DNA of 64,000 nt from Natrinema sp. DC36 (lineage in GTDB: Archaea > Halobacteriota > Halobacteria > Halobacteriales > Natrialbaceae). The position numbers and the translations under genes were made by a program. The stretch lies in assembly GCF_020405225.1 (NCBI RefSeq), contig NZ_CP084472.1, positions 3,348,001-3,412,000 of the forward strand, written 5' to 3'. This document shows positions 34,298 to 43,434 of the stretch, piece by piece. A model generated the notes under the pieces. The model searched no databases. It worked only from the letters and a program-made list of their open reading frames with translations, and was not told where the DNA came from. Each line of letters begins with the position of its first letter. The stretch's first letter is position 1.

Positions 34298-34489
34298 GCC
34301 TGCCCGGCGGATCGATCCGTGGCGACGAGACGCGACGCTCTTTGTTTGCCTCGACTGAGAGATAACGGGTAAGCGACGGCTACGAGTTCCAATCATCTAA
34401 CCGCTTCCACGAACACGTTCGCCCCCTTTTCCAGAACGTCGGAATTCACGGGCCGTTTGACGGGGCTTTCTCCGCAACCTGTCGCTGTC

Positions 34490-36808
34490 ATGCAGATATC
34501 CAGAACGCAACTCGCTACGTTCCTCGCGACGATTTTCGTCGTGAATCTCGTCGTCATGGGCGGCGGAGCGTGGCTCTCATACGCGAACGAACCGGTGATT
34601 CCCGACACCATCGTCGGCCCGGACGGCGAAACGGTCGCGACGAGCGACGACGTCCAGTCCGGGAAGGCGGTCTTTCAGGAGAACGGCCTGATGAACCAGG
34701 GCTCGATTCTGGGCCACGGGAGTTACTACGACACCGACTACACTGCCGACGCGCTCGAGTCCAAGACCGAGTACATGCGCGAGTACTACGCGCAGGAGCG
34801 CCACGACGAGAACTACACGGCGCTGAACGCGTCGGTCCAGGCCGGAATCGATCGGGAGGTCCGCGGCGAGCTCCAGTCGAGCCAGTACGAGCCCGACCGG
34901 GTCGAGTACTCCGACGCGGAAGTCTACGCCCACCAGCAGGTTCGTGAGGACTACGTCGAGCGCTACTACGAGGGCGACCGCGAGCGCGGCGTACCCGAGG
35001 GACAGGTGCCAAGCGCCGAGGAGGCCGAGGAGTTCGCCGACTTCGCGCTGTGGACCGCTTGGATCTCCCACACCGACCGCCCCGACTCCGAGGCGTCGTT
35101 CACCAACGACTGGCCGTACTCGCCCGCCGCGGGCAACGATGCCGGCGGGCCGGTGATGACCTGGAGCGTCATCGCGATGGTCCTGCTGGTCGGCGGTGCG
35201 GGGGCCGCGATCTGGCTCTACCAGTCAGTCGAGATCCCCGAGCCCGACGCGGCCGGCGTCTCGATCCCGCATCCGAGCGAGATCGACCTGACCCCGAGCC
35301 AGCTGTTGAGCACTCGATTCATCCTGATCGGCGCGCTCCTCTTCGCCGCCCAGACGTTCCTCGGCGGCTTGCTCGCCCACTACTACGTCGAGCGCGACGG
35401 CTTCTTCGGCCTCCGCGAACTGATCGGGTTCGACATTCTCCAGTGGCTGCCCTGGTCGATCGCCCGGACCTGGCACATCGATCTCGGAATCCTCTGGATC
35501 GCCACGATGTGGCTCGGTGCGGGCCTGTTCCTCGCGCCGCTGTTGACCGGCCGCGAACCGCCGAAACAGGCGCTGTACGTCAAGGGACTGATCGGTGCGT
35601 TGCTGGTCGTCGCCGTCGGCGGGCTGGCCGGCATCTGGCTCGGCACCAACAACGTCTTCGACGGCCAGCTCTGGTGGTTGCTGGGCAACGAGGGACTCGA
35701 GTACCTCGAGATCGGTCGCGTCTGGCAGTTCGGCCTGCTGGCCGGCTTCCTCGGCTGGACCGCGCTCGTCGCCCGCGGGTTCAAGCCGCTGCTGGACCGC
35801 GAGCCCCGCTACGGGCTGGCACACATGATCGTCTACGCGGGCGGCTCGATCGGCCTGCTGTTCGTCGCTGGCTTCCTCTACACGCCCCAGACCAACATCG
35901 TCACCACCGAGTTCTGGCGCTGGTGGGTCGTCCACATGTGGGTCGAGGGCGTCTTCGAGTTCTTCATCGTCGTCGTCATCGCCCTGACGCTGGTCTCGAT
36001 GAATCTCCTCACCAAGAAGTCCGCAGAGAAGGCCGTCATCTTCCAGGCCGCGCTCGTCATGGGCAGCGGAATCATCGGCGTCTCGCATCACTACTGGTGG
36101 GTCGGCCTCCCCGAAGCCTGGCTCCCCATCGGGAGCGTCTTCTCCACGCTCGAGTTCATTCCCCTCCTCTTCATCCTCTACGAGGCGCTCGGCCAGTATC
36201 GCGCGATGGACACCGCGGGGACGGACTTCCCCTACCGGATGGCCTTCTACTTCATCGTCGCCTCGAGCGTCTGGAACTTCTTCGGGGCCGGCGTGATCGG
36301 CTTCTTCATCAACCTCCCGCTGATCAGCTACTACCAGACCGGGACCTACCTCACCGTCGCCCACGCCCACGGCGCAATGTTCGGTGCCTTCGGCCTGCTC
36401 GCGATGGGGATGGCCGTCTACATCCTCCGGCTGACCACCCGCGACGCACACTGGTCCGACCGCCGGCTGCGCTGGTCGTTCTGGCTGTGTAACCTCGGGC
36501 TGGCGCTGATGATATTCATGTCCTTGCTCCCCATCGGCTTCCTCCAGCTCGAGACCGCGTTCACGCAGGGGTACGCCGCCTCGCGCAGCCTCGAGTTCTA
36601 CAACGGCGGGCTGATCCAGACCCTGTACTGGCTGCGCATGCCCGGCGATACGCTACTGATCGCCGGCGCTGTTCTCTTCGCCTGGGACGTCGGCGCGAAG
36701 CTGCTCTTCCAGCGGAAGGCGACCGCGACGGAGACGAGCGATCACGTCATCGCCGACCGGCTCATCGCGGATCGCGAGTCCCTCGAGTCTGTCAGTGACG
36801 ACGATTGA
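34490..36808 (+). CDS. norB: Quinol-dependent nitric oxide reductase (NorB/NorZ type)
   Basis: A 772-residue membrane enzyme reducing 2 NO to N2O. After one TM helix there is a long extracellular domain (residues 30-215) as in quinol-type NORs, then twelve helices. Heme and FeB ligands are visible: ARTWHIDLGILW, VVHMWVEGVFEFF with the conserved Glu, VSHHYWWVG and VAHAHGAMFGAFGLL. It shares no cytochrome c partner gene here, in line with quinol oxidation. ATG 34490 begins the first helix (MQISRTQLATFLATIFV). It follows the truncated hemoglobin by 190 nt; both presumably counter NO during denitrification. Confidence 0.95.
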   Translation: MQISRTQLATFLATIFVVNLVVMGGGAWLSYANEPVIPDTIVGPDGETVATSDDVQSGKAVFQENGLMNQGSILGHGSYYDTDYTADALESKTEYMREYYAQERHDENYTALNASVQAGIDREVRGELQSSQYEPDRVEYSDAEVYAHQQVREDYVERYYEGDRERGVPEGQVPSAEEAEEFADFALWTAWISHTDRPDSEASFTNDWPYSPAAGNDAGGPVMTWSVIAMVLLVGGAGAAIWLYQSVEIPEPDAAGVSIPHPSEIDLTPSQLLSTRFILIGALLFAAQTFLGGLLAHYYVERDGFFGLRELIGFDILQWLPWSIARTWHIDLGILWIATMWLGAGLFLAPLLTGREPPKQALYVKGLIGALLVVAVGGLAGIWLGTNNVFDGQLWWLLGNEGLEYLEIGRVWQFGLLAGFLGWTALVARGFKPLLDREPRYGLAHMIVYAGGSIGLLFVAGFLYTPQTNIVTTEFWRWWVVHMWVEGVFEFFIVVVIALTLVSMNLLTKKSAEKAVIFQAALVMGSGIIGVSHHYWWVGLPEAWLPIGSVFSTLEFIPLLFILYEALGQYRAMDTAGTDFPYRMAFYFIVASSVWNFFGAGVIGFFINLPLISYYQTGTYLTVAHAHGAMFGAFGLLAMGMAVYILRLTTRDAHWSDRRLRWSFWLCNLGLALMIFMSLLPIGFLQLETAFTQGYAASRSLEFYNGGLIQTLYWLRMPGDTLLIAGAVLFAWDVGAKLLFQRKATATETSDHVIADRLIADRESLESVSDDD

Positions 36809-36810
36809 TG

Positions 36811-36886
36811 CGGTCTGTTGTACCGATGTCCCGGAGCAACTGCAGGACGGTTCGCGGTTGCTCCGGAACTGACGTACAACAGTCCG
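36811..36886. repeat. Long two-part hairpin after norB
   Basis: CGGTCTGTTGTAC (36811-36823) pairs with GTACAACAGTCCG (36874-36886) with one mismatch, and inside it CCGGAGCAAC (36831-36840) pairs perfectly with GTTGCTCCGG (36857-36866). It begins 2 nt after the norB stop. It could be a strong bidirectional terminator or a miniature mobile element comparable in design to the palindrome at 7276. Confidence 0.6.
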
Positions 36887-36993
36887 TATGCGGCTCGAAT
36901 CGATTTTCTTTTCAGGTCACGAACGGCCGTTACCGGTCCGTTAGCGGGGAAATGGCCGGAACTACTAACCGAGCCGATGGGTACTAACGGGGT

Positions 36994-38178
36994 ATGCAAT
37001 GGGCCGAGAACGCCAGAACGATCGCCGCGGATCGACTGCCGGCGTCTTTGACGGGATTCGGGACGGGACTGGCGTTCGTGTTACTCACCGAAATCGTTCT
37101 CCGAATGACGTTCGTCTCGGCCGCAGTTACTGAGGGTGGGTTTCTGGTCGGGGTCGGAACGACGATTCCCCTTCTCGTGGGAATCACGTACGCGGGCCGC
37201 TGGCTCCGTTCGTCCTCGCTCTCGCCGGCGCGATACCCGCGTATCGCATGGTGGTTTCTCGGCGGTCTCGCCGTGTTTCTGACCGTCAACGTCGCGCTCA
37301 TGGCCGTTATTCCGACCGACTCGTGGGCCATGGTCGGGGCGTGGGCTCGGTGGGCCGTGGCGTTCGGTGCCGGAACCGGGTTGCTCATCGGCTGCATCGA
37401 AGGCCGCGCCGTCGAGCGCGCCCTGACCGCCGAACGGACGGCGCTCCGGACGGAACACCTCGAGGAGCAACGCGATTACCTCGATTACCTCAACGGAATC
37501 CTCCGCCACGAGGTGTTGAACACCGCAACGGTCATCAACGGCTACGCGTCGCGGGTCCTCGAGACGGAGTCCTCGCTGGACGATCACAGCCGTCGCTGGC
37601 TCGAGATCGTCATTGACGAGTCCGAGGACATGTCGACGGTGATCGACGACGTCCGCGTACTGCTCCAGACGACTGAAGGGAGCTACCGACCCGAGCGCGT
37701 CGACGCCGCTCGAGTACTGGCCGACGAAGTCCGAAAACTGGAGAACGAGTGGGCCCCCATCGACGTGGAGACCTCGATCCCGGACCACGTTTTCGTCCGC
37801 GCGGACGACTTACTCGCCCGTATCTTCGCCAATCTCCTCTCGAACGCGATCGAGCACAACGATGCTGCGACGCCACGCGTCCAGGTGACCGTCGAATCGG
37901 GCCCCGAAACCGTCCGGTTCGAAATCGCGGACAACGGTCCCGGAATCCCCGAATCGAAGGTCGACTCCCTCTTCGACCGCGTCGAGAGCTACGGGAGCAC
38001 GCACGGACTCGGCCTCTATCTGGTCTCCCAGCTGGTCGCCCGCTACGACGGGAGCGTCGAACTCACCGAAACCGGGCCCGACGGGAGCCGTTTCACGGTC
38101 GAACTCCCAGCGGCCTCGAGCAGACGGGACGACGAACCGCTCGCGGACGCGACGACGGAAGCGCTCGTACTGGAGTGA
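36994..38178 (+). CDS. Membrane sensor histidine kinase
   Basis: A 394-residue protein with about four N-terminal membrane helices (residues 15-140), a short coiled linker and a kinase core. The H-box is LRHEVLNTATVINGYASRVL with phospho-acceptor H172; the ATPase has NLLSNAIEHND (N-box), IADNGPGIPESKVDSLFDR (G1) and GLGLYLVSQLV (G2). There is no PAS or GAF domain and no response regulator gene alongside, so its partner is unknown. The haloarchaeal tetra-helical sensor suggests it senses a membrane-related signal. Its place next to norB may mean a link to redox or NO, but that is only positional. Confidence 0.9.
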   Translation: MQWAENARTIAADRLPASLTGFGTGLAFVLLTEIVLRMTFVSAAVTEGGFLVGVGTTIPLLVGITYAGRWLRSSSLSPARYPRIAWWFLGGLAVFLTVNVALMAVIPTDSWAMVGAWARWAVAFGAGTGLLIGCIEGRAVERALTAERTALRTEHLEEQRDYLDYLNGILRHEVLNTATVINGYASRVLETESSLDDHSRRWLEIVIDESEDMSTVIDDVRVLLQTTEGSYRPERVDAARVLADEVRKLENEWAPIDVETSIPDHVFVRADDLLARIFANLLSNAIEHNDAATPRVQVTVESGPETVRFEIADNGPGIPESKVDSLFDRVESYGSTHGLGLYLVSQLVARYDGSVELTETGPDGSRFTVELPAASSRRDDEPLADATTEALVLE

Positions 38179-38229
38179 TGCCCTCTCCGCTTTCGTCGCC
38201 GTTCTGCGTCTGAGATACTGATTGAGCGG

Positions 38230-39576
38230 CTACAACGCGTTCTTGTACGCCTCGAGCGTGTCCTCGACGTCTTCTTCGGTGTGGCCGTAACTGACGAACT
38301 GGCACTCGAACTGGTTTTGCGAGAGGAAGACGTCCTGCTCCTTCATTTTCCCCCAGAAGATGCGTCGCCAGCGTTCAGTCTCGGCGTTTTTCACGTCGCC
38401 GGCGTTCTTCGGGGAGTAATCGTAGCGCGGACAGGTCGGGTCCTGCCGACAGCCGGCCGGGCACTGCTCCTCGAGCGAGTCCGGGCCCGGCCCCTCTCGC
38501 GTAAAGATCACCTTGAACATGCTGTCGGTGCCGGTGACGGTGTAGCTGGGTGCCTGATCGGCGACGATGTCGGTCAGCCCGCGGCGCAACCGATCCCCGA
38601 GCCCGTTGACGTGATCGTAGACATCGTTTTCCGCGGCGAATTTGAGGGTCTCGAGGCCCGCGGCCATCGTGACGGGGTGGCCCGAAAAGGTGCCCGCCTG
38701 AAAGACGTCGCCCGTCGGCGCGAAGTGCTCGATGATTTCGGCGCGACCGCCGATCGCGCCGACGGGGAAGCCGCCGCCGATGATCTTCCCGAAGGTGGTC
38801 AGATCGGGCGTGACGCCGAACTCGCTTTGCGCGCAGCCGAGGCCGCCGACCCGGAAGCCGGTGATGACTTCATCGAAGATCAGCAGCGAGCCGTGGTCGT
38901 CGGTGAGTTCCCGCAGGAATTGGTGGTACCCCTCTTCGGGGTAGACGATGCCGTAGTTGCCCAGAATCGGTTCGGTGAGGACGGCCGCGATGTCGTCGCC
39001 GTGTTCCTCGAACACCTCGCGCATCGCGTCCTCGTCGTTGAACGGCACCGGCAAGGTGTGCTCGGCGAACGACTGCGGAATCCCGGCCGAGGAGGGCCGG
39101 GAGTTCTCCGCGTCGCCCTCGACCAGCGTCGACTCCTGTGCGCCGTGGTAGCCCCCCTGCATGACGACGATCTTGTTCCGGCCGGTGTACCCCCGCGCGA
39201 GGCGCACGGCGGAGGTAGTCGCCTCTGTCCCCGAGTTGACGAACCGAATTTTCTCGACGCTCGGGACGTGCCGGACGACGAACTCCGCGAGGTCGACCTC
39301 GACCTCGGTCGGGGTACCGTACATCGGTCCCTCGCTGGCCTTGCGCTGGATACCGGCTCGCACGGGCTCGGGAAGGTCGTGACCCAACAACAGCGGCCCG
39401 AGTCCCATGACCCAGTCGATGTAGCGGTTGCCGTCGGCGTCGATAACGTGGCCGCCCTCGCCCTTTCGAACGAAGAACGGATACGGCTCGATCGCCGCGC
39501 GGACCGCGGAGTTGACGCCCCCGGGCAGCACCGACAGCGCCCGATCGTACAGTTCGCGTGAGTTATCCTCGGTCAT
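38230..39576 (-). CDS. hemL: Glutamate-1-semialdehyde 2,1-aminomutase
   Basis: A 448-residue PLP enzyme that makes 5-aminolevulinate for tetrapyrroles. It begins [27 protein letters not shown], has [22 protein letters not shown] near residue 113, the aspartate in [14 protein letters not shown] near 235 and the PLP lysine K264 in [14 protein letters not shown]. Near residue 375 is a Cys-bearing insertion ([20 protein letters not shown]) absent from bacterial enzymes as I know them; its three cysteines could bind metal. Much longer upstream starts (to 39945) are Arg-rich and rejected. It lies in a loose tetrapyrrole neighbourhood with hemC-cobA-hemD and hemB. Confidence 0.95.
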   Translation of the reverse strand: MTEDNSRELYDRALSVLPGGVNSAVRAAIEPYPFFVRKGEGGHVIDADGNRYIDWVMGLGPLLLGHDLPEPVRAGIQRKASEGPMYGTPTEVEVDLAEFVVRHVPSVEKIRFVNSGTEATTSAVRLARGYTGRNKIVVMQGGYHGAQESTLVEGDAENSRPSSAGIPQSFAEHTLPVPFNDEDAMREVFEEHGDDIAAVLTEPILGNYGIVYPEEGYHQFLRELTDDHGSLLIFDEVITGFRVGGLGCAQSEFGVTPDLTTFGKIIGGGFPVGAIGGRAEIIEHFAPTGDVFQAGTFSGHPVTMAAGLETLKFAAENDVYDHVNGLGDRLRRGLTDIVADQAPSYTVTGTDSMFKVIFTREGPGPDSLEEQCPAGCRQDPTCPRYDYSPKNAGDVKNAETERWRRIFWGKMKEQDVFLSQNQFECQFVSYGHTEEDVEDTLEAYKNAL

Positions 39577-40028
39577 AGGCAGGGATTGGATTTCGGGCGG
39601 GAAAGTTGTACCGAGGTCGGTCGCCGAACCGCTGCGACCAGCCGTCGAACCGCTGGCCCGCAGCCGAACCACTGACCGGCCGCCACCGAACCAGCGGTCC
39701 CGCATCGAACGCGTTCGGCTCGAGCCGGGGGCTCGAGTCTCTTCGATAGCGTACGGGATTCCGTCGGCTATCGGGGGGAGCGGATCGCGAGAAAAGCGTC
39801 GAACGCCGCGCGAATTCAGTACGGCGGTGTCCGATCGAAACCACGGCGGACTACACTGTGTCGGCCGAGAGGCGGGTGAGGCCACAGCCGACGTGACGCC
39901 CGGTTCGGACGGGCCTCGAGTCGCCGAACGTCGTTTGCCAGACACCGTGGAACGCGGGTCGCGTGAGTCACCTCACGTCGGGGTCCGTCGGCGGGCGGAC
40001 CGCGATCGGTCGACCGCGTGAGCCGAGC
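39577..40028. other. Intergenic region with short CGAACCGCTG repeats
   Basis: This 452-nt gap between hemL and the Amt-PII gene has no credible gene. It carries four spaced copies of CGAACCrCTG-like units at 39625, 39646, 39665 and 39687 (19-22 nt apart), which may be binding sites or simple sequence drift. Nothing else is seen. Confidence 0.4.
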
Positions 40029-41756
40029 TTAGACGGCATCACGACCGGTTTTGCCGGTGCGGATCTGGGTCGCACCCTCGACGGGCATGACGAAGATCTT
40101 GCCGTCGCCGGGTTCGCCGGTTTCGGCGCCGTCACGGATGGCATCGACGACCTCCTGGGCCGGGATGTCCGCGACGACGCACTCGATCTTGACCTTCTGG
40201 TGGAGGTCGACCGTGTACTCCTCGCCGCGCCACTGCCCCTTCTTCGCGGGCTGTGAGCCGCGGCCGGAGACGTTGGTGACGGTCAGCGAGGGCGCGCCGG
40301 CTTCGGCGAGTGACTTCTTGATCTCGCCGAGGCGGTCGGGACGAACGATCGCGGTAATCATCTTGATCTCGCCGTCGTTCGGCTCGCCGCCGTCGGAACG
40401 GAGTTCCGACGAGGATCGCGATTCACCGAATCGCTCACCGCCGTCGGCGCGGATGATCTCGTCGCTGCCGCCGTCGGTCGCGACGTCGGGCTGTCCGAAC
40501 TCGGGGTAGGTGTCGACGCCGTGTTCGGAGACGTCGAGGCCGTCGCGCTCGTGTTCGGGCGAGACGCGGGCCTGGCCGATGGCCTTGAACGCGCCGAAGA
40601 CGATCGCGGTCGCGGCGACCGTCCAAACGGTGATGACGACGACGCCTGCGAGCTGTGCGATGAACGCGTTGACGACGCTATCGACCATGCCCGGAGCGGC
40701 CACGAACGGGAACAGCAGCGTTCCGAGGACGCCCGCGGATCCGTGGACGGGGAAGACCGCACAGACGTCGTCGATCTTCAGGCGCTGCTCGACGAAACTG
40801 AAGACGATCGGCAGCTGTGCGCCGGCGAGCAGTCCGACGACCAGGGCCCCCCACCATGCGGTGGTGTCCGGGATCGCAGTGATGCCGACGAGCCCGGCCA
40901 GCAGGCCGTTCGCAACGTAGAGCGTATCGACTTTGCCGGTTTTCAGGAGGGCGACTGCGCCGGAGCCGATGGCACCCATCGCCATCGCTAGCGTCGTCGT
41001 CAGCACAACGCGTCCGAGGACGGCTGCGTTGAAGACCATCTCACCGGCGTCGTTCTCGACGAAGATCGAGGCCGTCCCGACGTTGAACCCGTACCAGCCG
41101 AAGGCGAGCAAGAGCGTTCCCAGCACCGCGAACGTCATCGAGTGACCGGGAATGACGTTGACGCTCCCGTCGCTGTTGTACCGGTCCATGCGCGGACCGA
41201 GTACCCACGCCGCCGTGAGCCCGGCGATGCCGCCCATGCCGTGGACGATCATCCCGCCGGCGAAGTCCTGGAAGCCGGTTCCGACGTACTCGAGAATGTA
41301 CCCACCGGACCACGTGATCCCGGTGACGACCGGGTAGATGACTGCCGCCAGTAGGACGGTGTACGCTACGTACGCGCGGAGTTTCGCGCGTCCGGCGACG
41401 GCGCCGGAGACGATCGTCGCCGCCGTCATTGCGAAGACGGCCCCGTAAAACCAGCCGCTGGCCCAGGAGCCGGGATCCTCACCGGCGATCCAGGTGAAGC
41501 CGCCCCCGCCGACGAAACTGCTTACACCGGCTCCGACGAGGAAGAACGCGACGACCCCGACCGACCAGGTCAGCAGGTTCTTCGTCAGCTGGTTGGCGAC
41601 GTTCTTCGAGCGAACCTGACCGGCCTCCAGCATCGCGAAGCCCGCGTGCATGAAGAAGATCAGGAAACACACCACCAGGATCCACGTGTAGTTGAGCGCA
41701 TCGACGAGGACGCCAACGTCGGCGACCTCTCCGGACTGCAAGAGCGTCGGCTCCAT
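40029..41756 (-). CDS. amt: Ammonium transporter fused to a PII (GlnB/GlnK) domain
   Basis: A 575-residue fusion. Residues 1-420 are an Amt/Mep channel with eleven helices: [23 protein letters not shown] near residue 33, [26 protein letters not shown] near 165, [14 protein letters not shown] near 338. A linker of about 50 residues follows, then a complete PII domain (about residue 468 on): [23 protein letters not shown]-loop region [12 protein letters not shown] with the conserved Tyr, and [23 protein letters not shown] normally is a separate gate for Amt; here it is tethered. The linker contains the 51-nt translated repeat element ([20 protein letters not shown]). ATG 41756 fits the first helix. 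Confidence 0.95.
   Translation of the reverse strand: MEPTLLQSGEVADVGVLVDALNYTWILVVCFLIFFMHAGFAMLEAGQVRSKNVANQLTKNLLTWSVGVVAFFLVGAGVSSFVGGGGFTWIAGEDPGSWASGWFYGAVFAMTAATIVSGAVAGRAKLRAYVAYTVLLAAVIYPVVTGITWSGGYILEYVGTGFQDFAGGMIVHGMGGIAGLTAAWVLGPRMDRYNSDGSVNVIPGHSMTFAVLGTLLLAFGWYGFNVGTASIFVENDAGEMVFNAAVLGRVVLTTTLAMAMGAIGSGAVALLKTGKVDTLYVANGLLAGLVGITAIPDTTAWWGALVVGLLAGAQLPIVFSFVEQRLKIDDVCAVFPVHGSAGVLGTLLFPFVAAPGMVDSVVNAFIAQLAGVVVITVWTVAATAIVFGAFKAIGQARVSPEHERDGLDVSEHGVDTYPEFGQPDVATDGGSDEIIRADGGERFGESRSSSELRSDGGEPNDGEIKMITAIVRPDRLGEIKKSLAEAGAPSLTVTNVSGRGSQPAKKGQWRGEEYTVDLHQKVKIECVVADIPAQEVVDAIRDGAETGEPGDGKIFVMPVEGATQIRTGKTGRDAV
40386..40445 (-). repeat. 51-nt translated repeat element inside amt
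   Basis: On the coding strand it opens GACGGCGGTGAG at 40445 and is closed by the direct repeat GACGGCGGC (40386-40394). Inside are two neat hairpins: GCGATTC-ggt-GAATCGC and CGTCGGAA-ctccg-TTCCGACG. It is 51 nt (17 codons) long, keeps the frame and lies in the linker between the channel and PII domains. The hairpins are more intact than in the recJ copy, suggesting a more recent insertion. Confidence 0.72.
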
Positions 41757-42240
41757 CAGGCAGCCACCCCCGTTCCCATTGGTTCGCTATCGATACGTTG
41801 TAGACGCATGTCCATGTATGGGTCGTTCGAGCGCATGGTTGTCTTCTGAATCACGTCTGATGCCGATGGACTAGCTGCATATAAGGATTAGCGTTGATGA
41901 TTGTCCAATAATTCTCGAGTAATAGGGCCAACCGAACAAATCTAAAGGTGATATAATGTGTATAAGGCAATCCGATCTTGCGGATTTTTCGAGCTGTGGT
42001 TATATATTCTCTCTTTGTAAACCCAGAAAAACTCGAGGTGATTCGGATCACCGCCATAGCGACCCAGTATACCCCCTCGAACAGCGCAACGCGTCTCGCG
42101 CGCGGTAGATATTGCCAGTTGTCCGTCATCGTTGGGCAAGGTATGGACGTTCGTTCGAATGCCACCGACTGCTCGCGCGGAGTCGGTCGGTTCGACGGTG
42201 CGCTCACCGATTCACCCTCGGCCCGGCCAAGGGCGTCCGG
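41757..42240. other. Intergenic region, AT-rich, no gene assigned
   Basis: The 484-nt gap between amt and hemB (both read leftward) is unusually AT-rich from 41880 to 42060. It probably holds the amt promoter. A minus-strand frame of 118 codons (41851-42207) is open, but it is basic and aromatic rather than acidic and I do not accept it as a gene. Confidence 0.4.
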
Positions 42241-43269
42241 CTATCGACCGCCGGGCAGTCGCTCGGCGACGTCCTCCGCGAAATAGGTCAGAATCAGATC
42301 CGCACCGGCACGTTTGATCGAGAGCAGCGACTCGAGCGCCGCATCCTCGAGATCCAGCCACCCCTTCTCGGCGGCGGCCTGTAGCATGGCGTACTCGCCG
42401 GAGACGTTGTAGGCGGCGACGGGGTGGTCGAACTCTCGCCGAATTGCCGAGACGATATCGAGGTAGGGCAAGGCGGGCTTGACCATCATCACGTCGGCGC
42501 CCTGCTCGGCGTCGAGTCGGACTTCCCGCATGGCCTCCCGCGAGTTCGCGGGATCCATCTGATAGTGACGGCGGTTCCCGAAGGAGGGGGCCCCGTCCGC
42601 AGCGTCCCGGAACGGGCCGTAGAAGGCGCTCTCGTATTTCGCCGCGTAGCTCATGATCGGGACGCGTTCGAACCCCGCTTCGTCCAGCGCCGATCGGACG
42701 ACGCCGACCATCCCGTCCATCATCCCGCTCGGCGCGACCATATCCGCGCCCGCGCGAGCATGCGAAGTGACGATACGCTCGAGCGCCTCGAGCGTCGCGT
42801 CGTTGTCGACGGTCAGCGTCGGTTCGCACGCGGGCCCGTCCGCCTCGACGACGCTCCCCTCCGCTCGTAGCTCCTCCTCGAGCGGCCCGCAGTGGCCGTG
42901 ATCCGTGTACTCGCAGAGACAGACGTCGGTGATGACGTAGGCGTCGGTCTCGCTCGTGATCCGCCGCAGCGCCTCCTGAATGACGCCGTCCCCAGCCCAG
43001 GCGCGGCTCCCTTCGGGATCCTTCGATTCCGGGATCCCGAACAGCATGACCGCCTCGACGCCGGTCTCGAGGACCTCCTCGACGCGGGCGACGATCTCCT
43101 CGATCGGGACCCGCTCGTGACCGGGCATCGACTCGATCGGGACCCGCTCGTCGGTCGTGGCGTCGACGAACACCGGCGCGATCAGATCGCTCGGTTCGAG
43201 GCTCGTCTCGCTGACGAGGCCGCGAACCCGGTCTTGCCGGAGCCGCCGGGGGCGATGTGTGAGGTCCAT
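42241..43269 (-). CDS. hemB: Delta-aminolevulinic acid dehydratase (porphobilinogen synthase)
   Basis: A 342-residue enzyme condensing two 5-aminolevulinates. The start MDLTHRPRRLRQDRVRGLV is the usual HemB opening. Zinc ligands are in VCLCEYTDHGHCG near residue 120, the two Schiff-base lysines in SYAAKYESAFYGPF near 195 and DVMMVKPALPYLDI near 245; the C-terminal AAYNVSGEYAML is intact. The frame is open for 380 more codons upstream but that part is Arg/Glu-rich antisense of the MFS gene. It is divergent from that gene with a 165-nt gap. Confidence 0.96.
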   Translation of the reverse strand: MDLTHRPRRLRQDRVRGLVSETSLEPSDLIAPVFVDATTDERVPIESMPGHERVPIEEIVARVEEVLETGVEAVMLFGIPESKDPEGSRAWAGDGVIQEALRRITSETDAYVITDVCLCEYTDHGHCGPLEEELRAEGSVVEADGPACEPTLTVDNDATLEALERIVTSHARAGADMVAPSGMMDGMVGVVRSALDEAGFERVPIMSYAAKYESAFYGPFRDAADGAPSFGNRRHYQMDPANSREAMREVRLDAEQGADVMMVKPALPYLDIVSAIRREFDHPVAAYNVSGEYAMLQAAAEKGWLDLEDAALESLLSIKRAGADLILTYFAEDVAERLPGGR

Positions 43270-43434
43270 AGACGTGCATTCAACGCGAGTCGCAAAAGCC
43301 ATGCGTTCCGGCCGGCAGTCGGACTCGAGGCGGCGGCTGCCGGTAGCAGTATCGTCATCCGTCAGGGTCGGTGACTGCTTGATACGATCGCATCCCGGCC
43401 GTCGGGAGCTGCGACCGAAGGGTGAACTCGAGTA

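Noticed and set aside
39625-39695. Four CGAACCGCTG-like units as a CRISPR-type array
   Set aside because: Units are 10 nt with 9-12 nt between them and degenerate; no CRISPR architecture or cas genes in the window.
39577-39945. N-terminal extension of hemL
   Set aside because: Arg-rich, no homology to HemL; the ATG at 39576 gives the usual family start.
41851-42207. Open 118-codon minus-strand frame upstream of amt
   Set aside because: Basic and aromatic composition unlike haloarchaeal proteins, very AT-rich, no recognised domain; more likely the amt promoter region.
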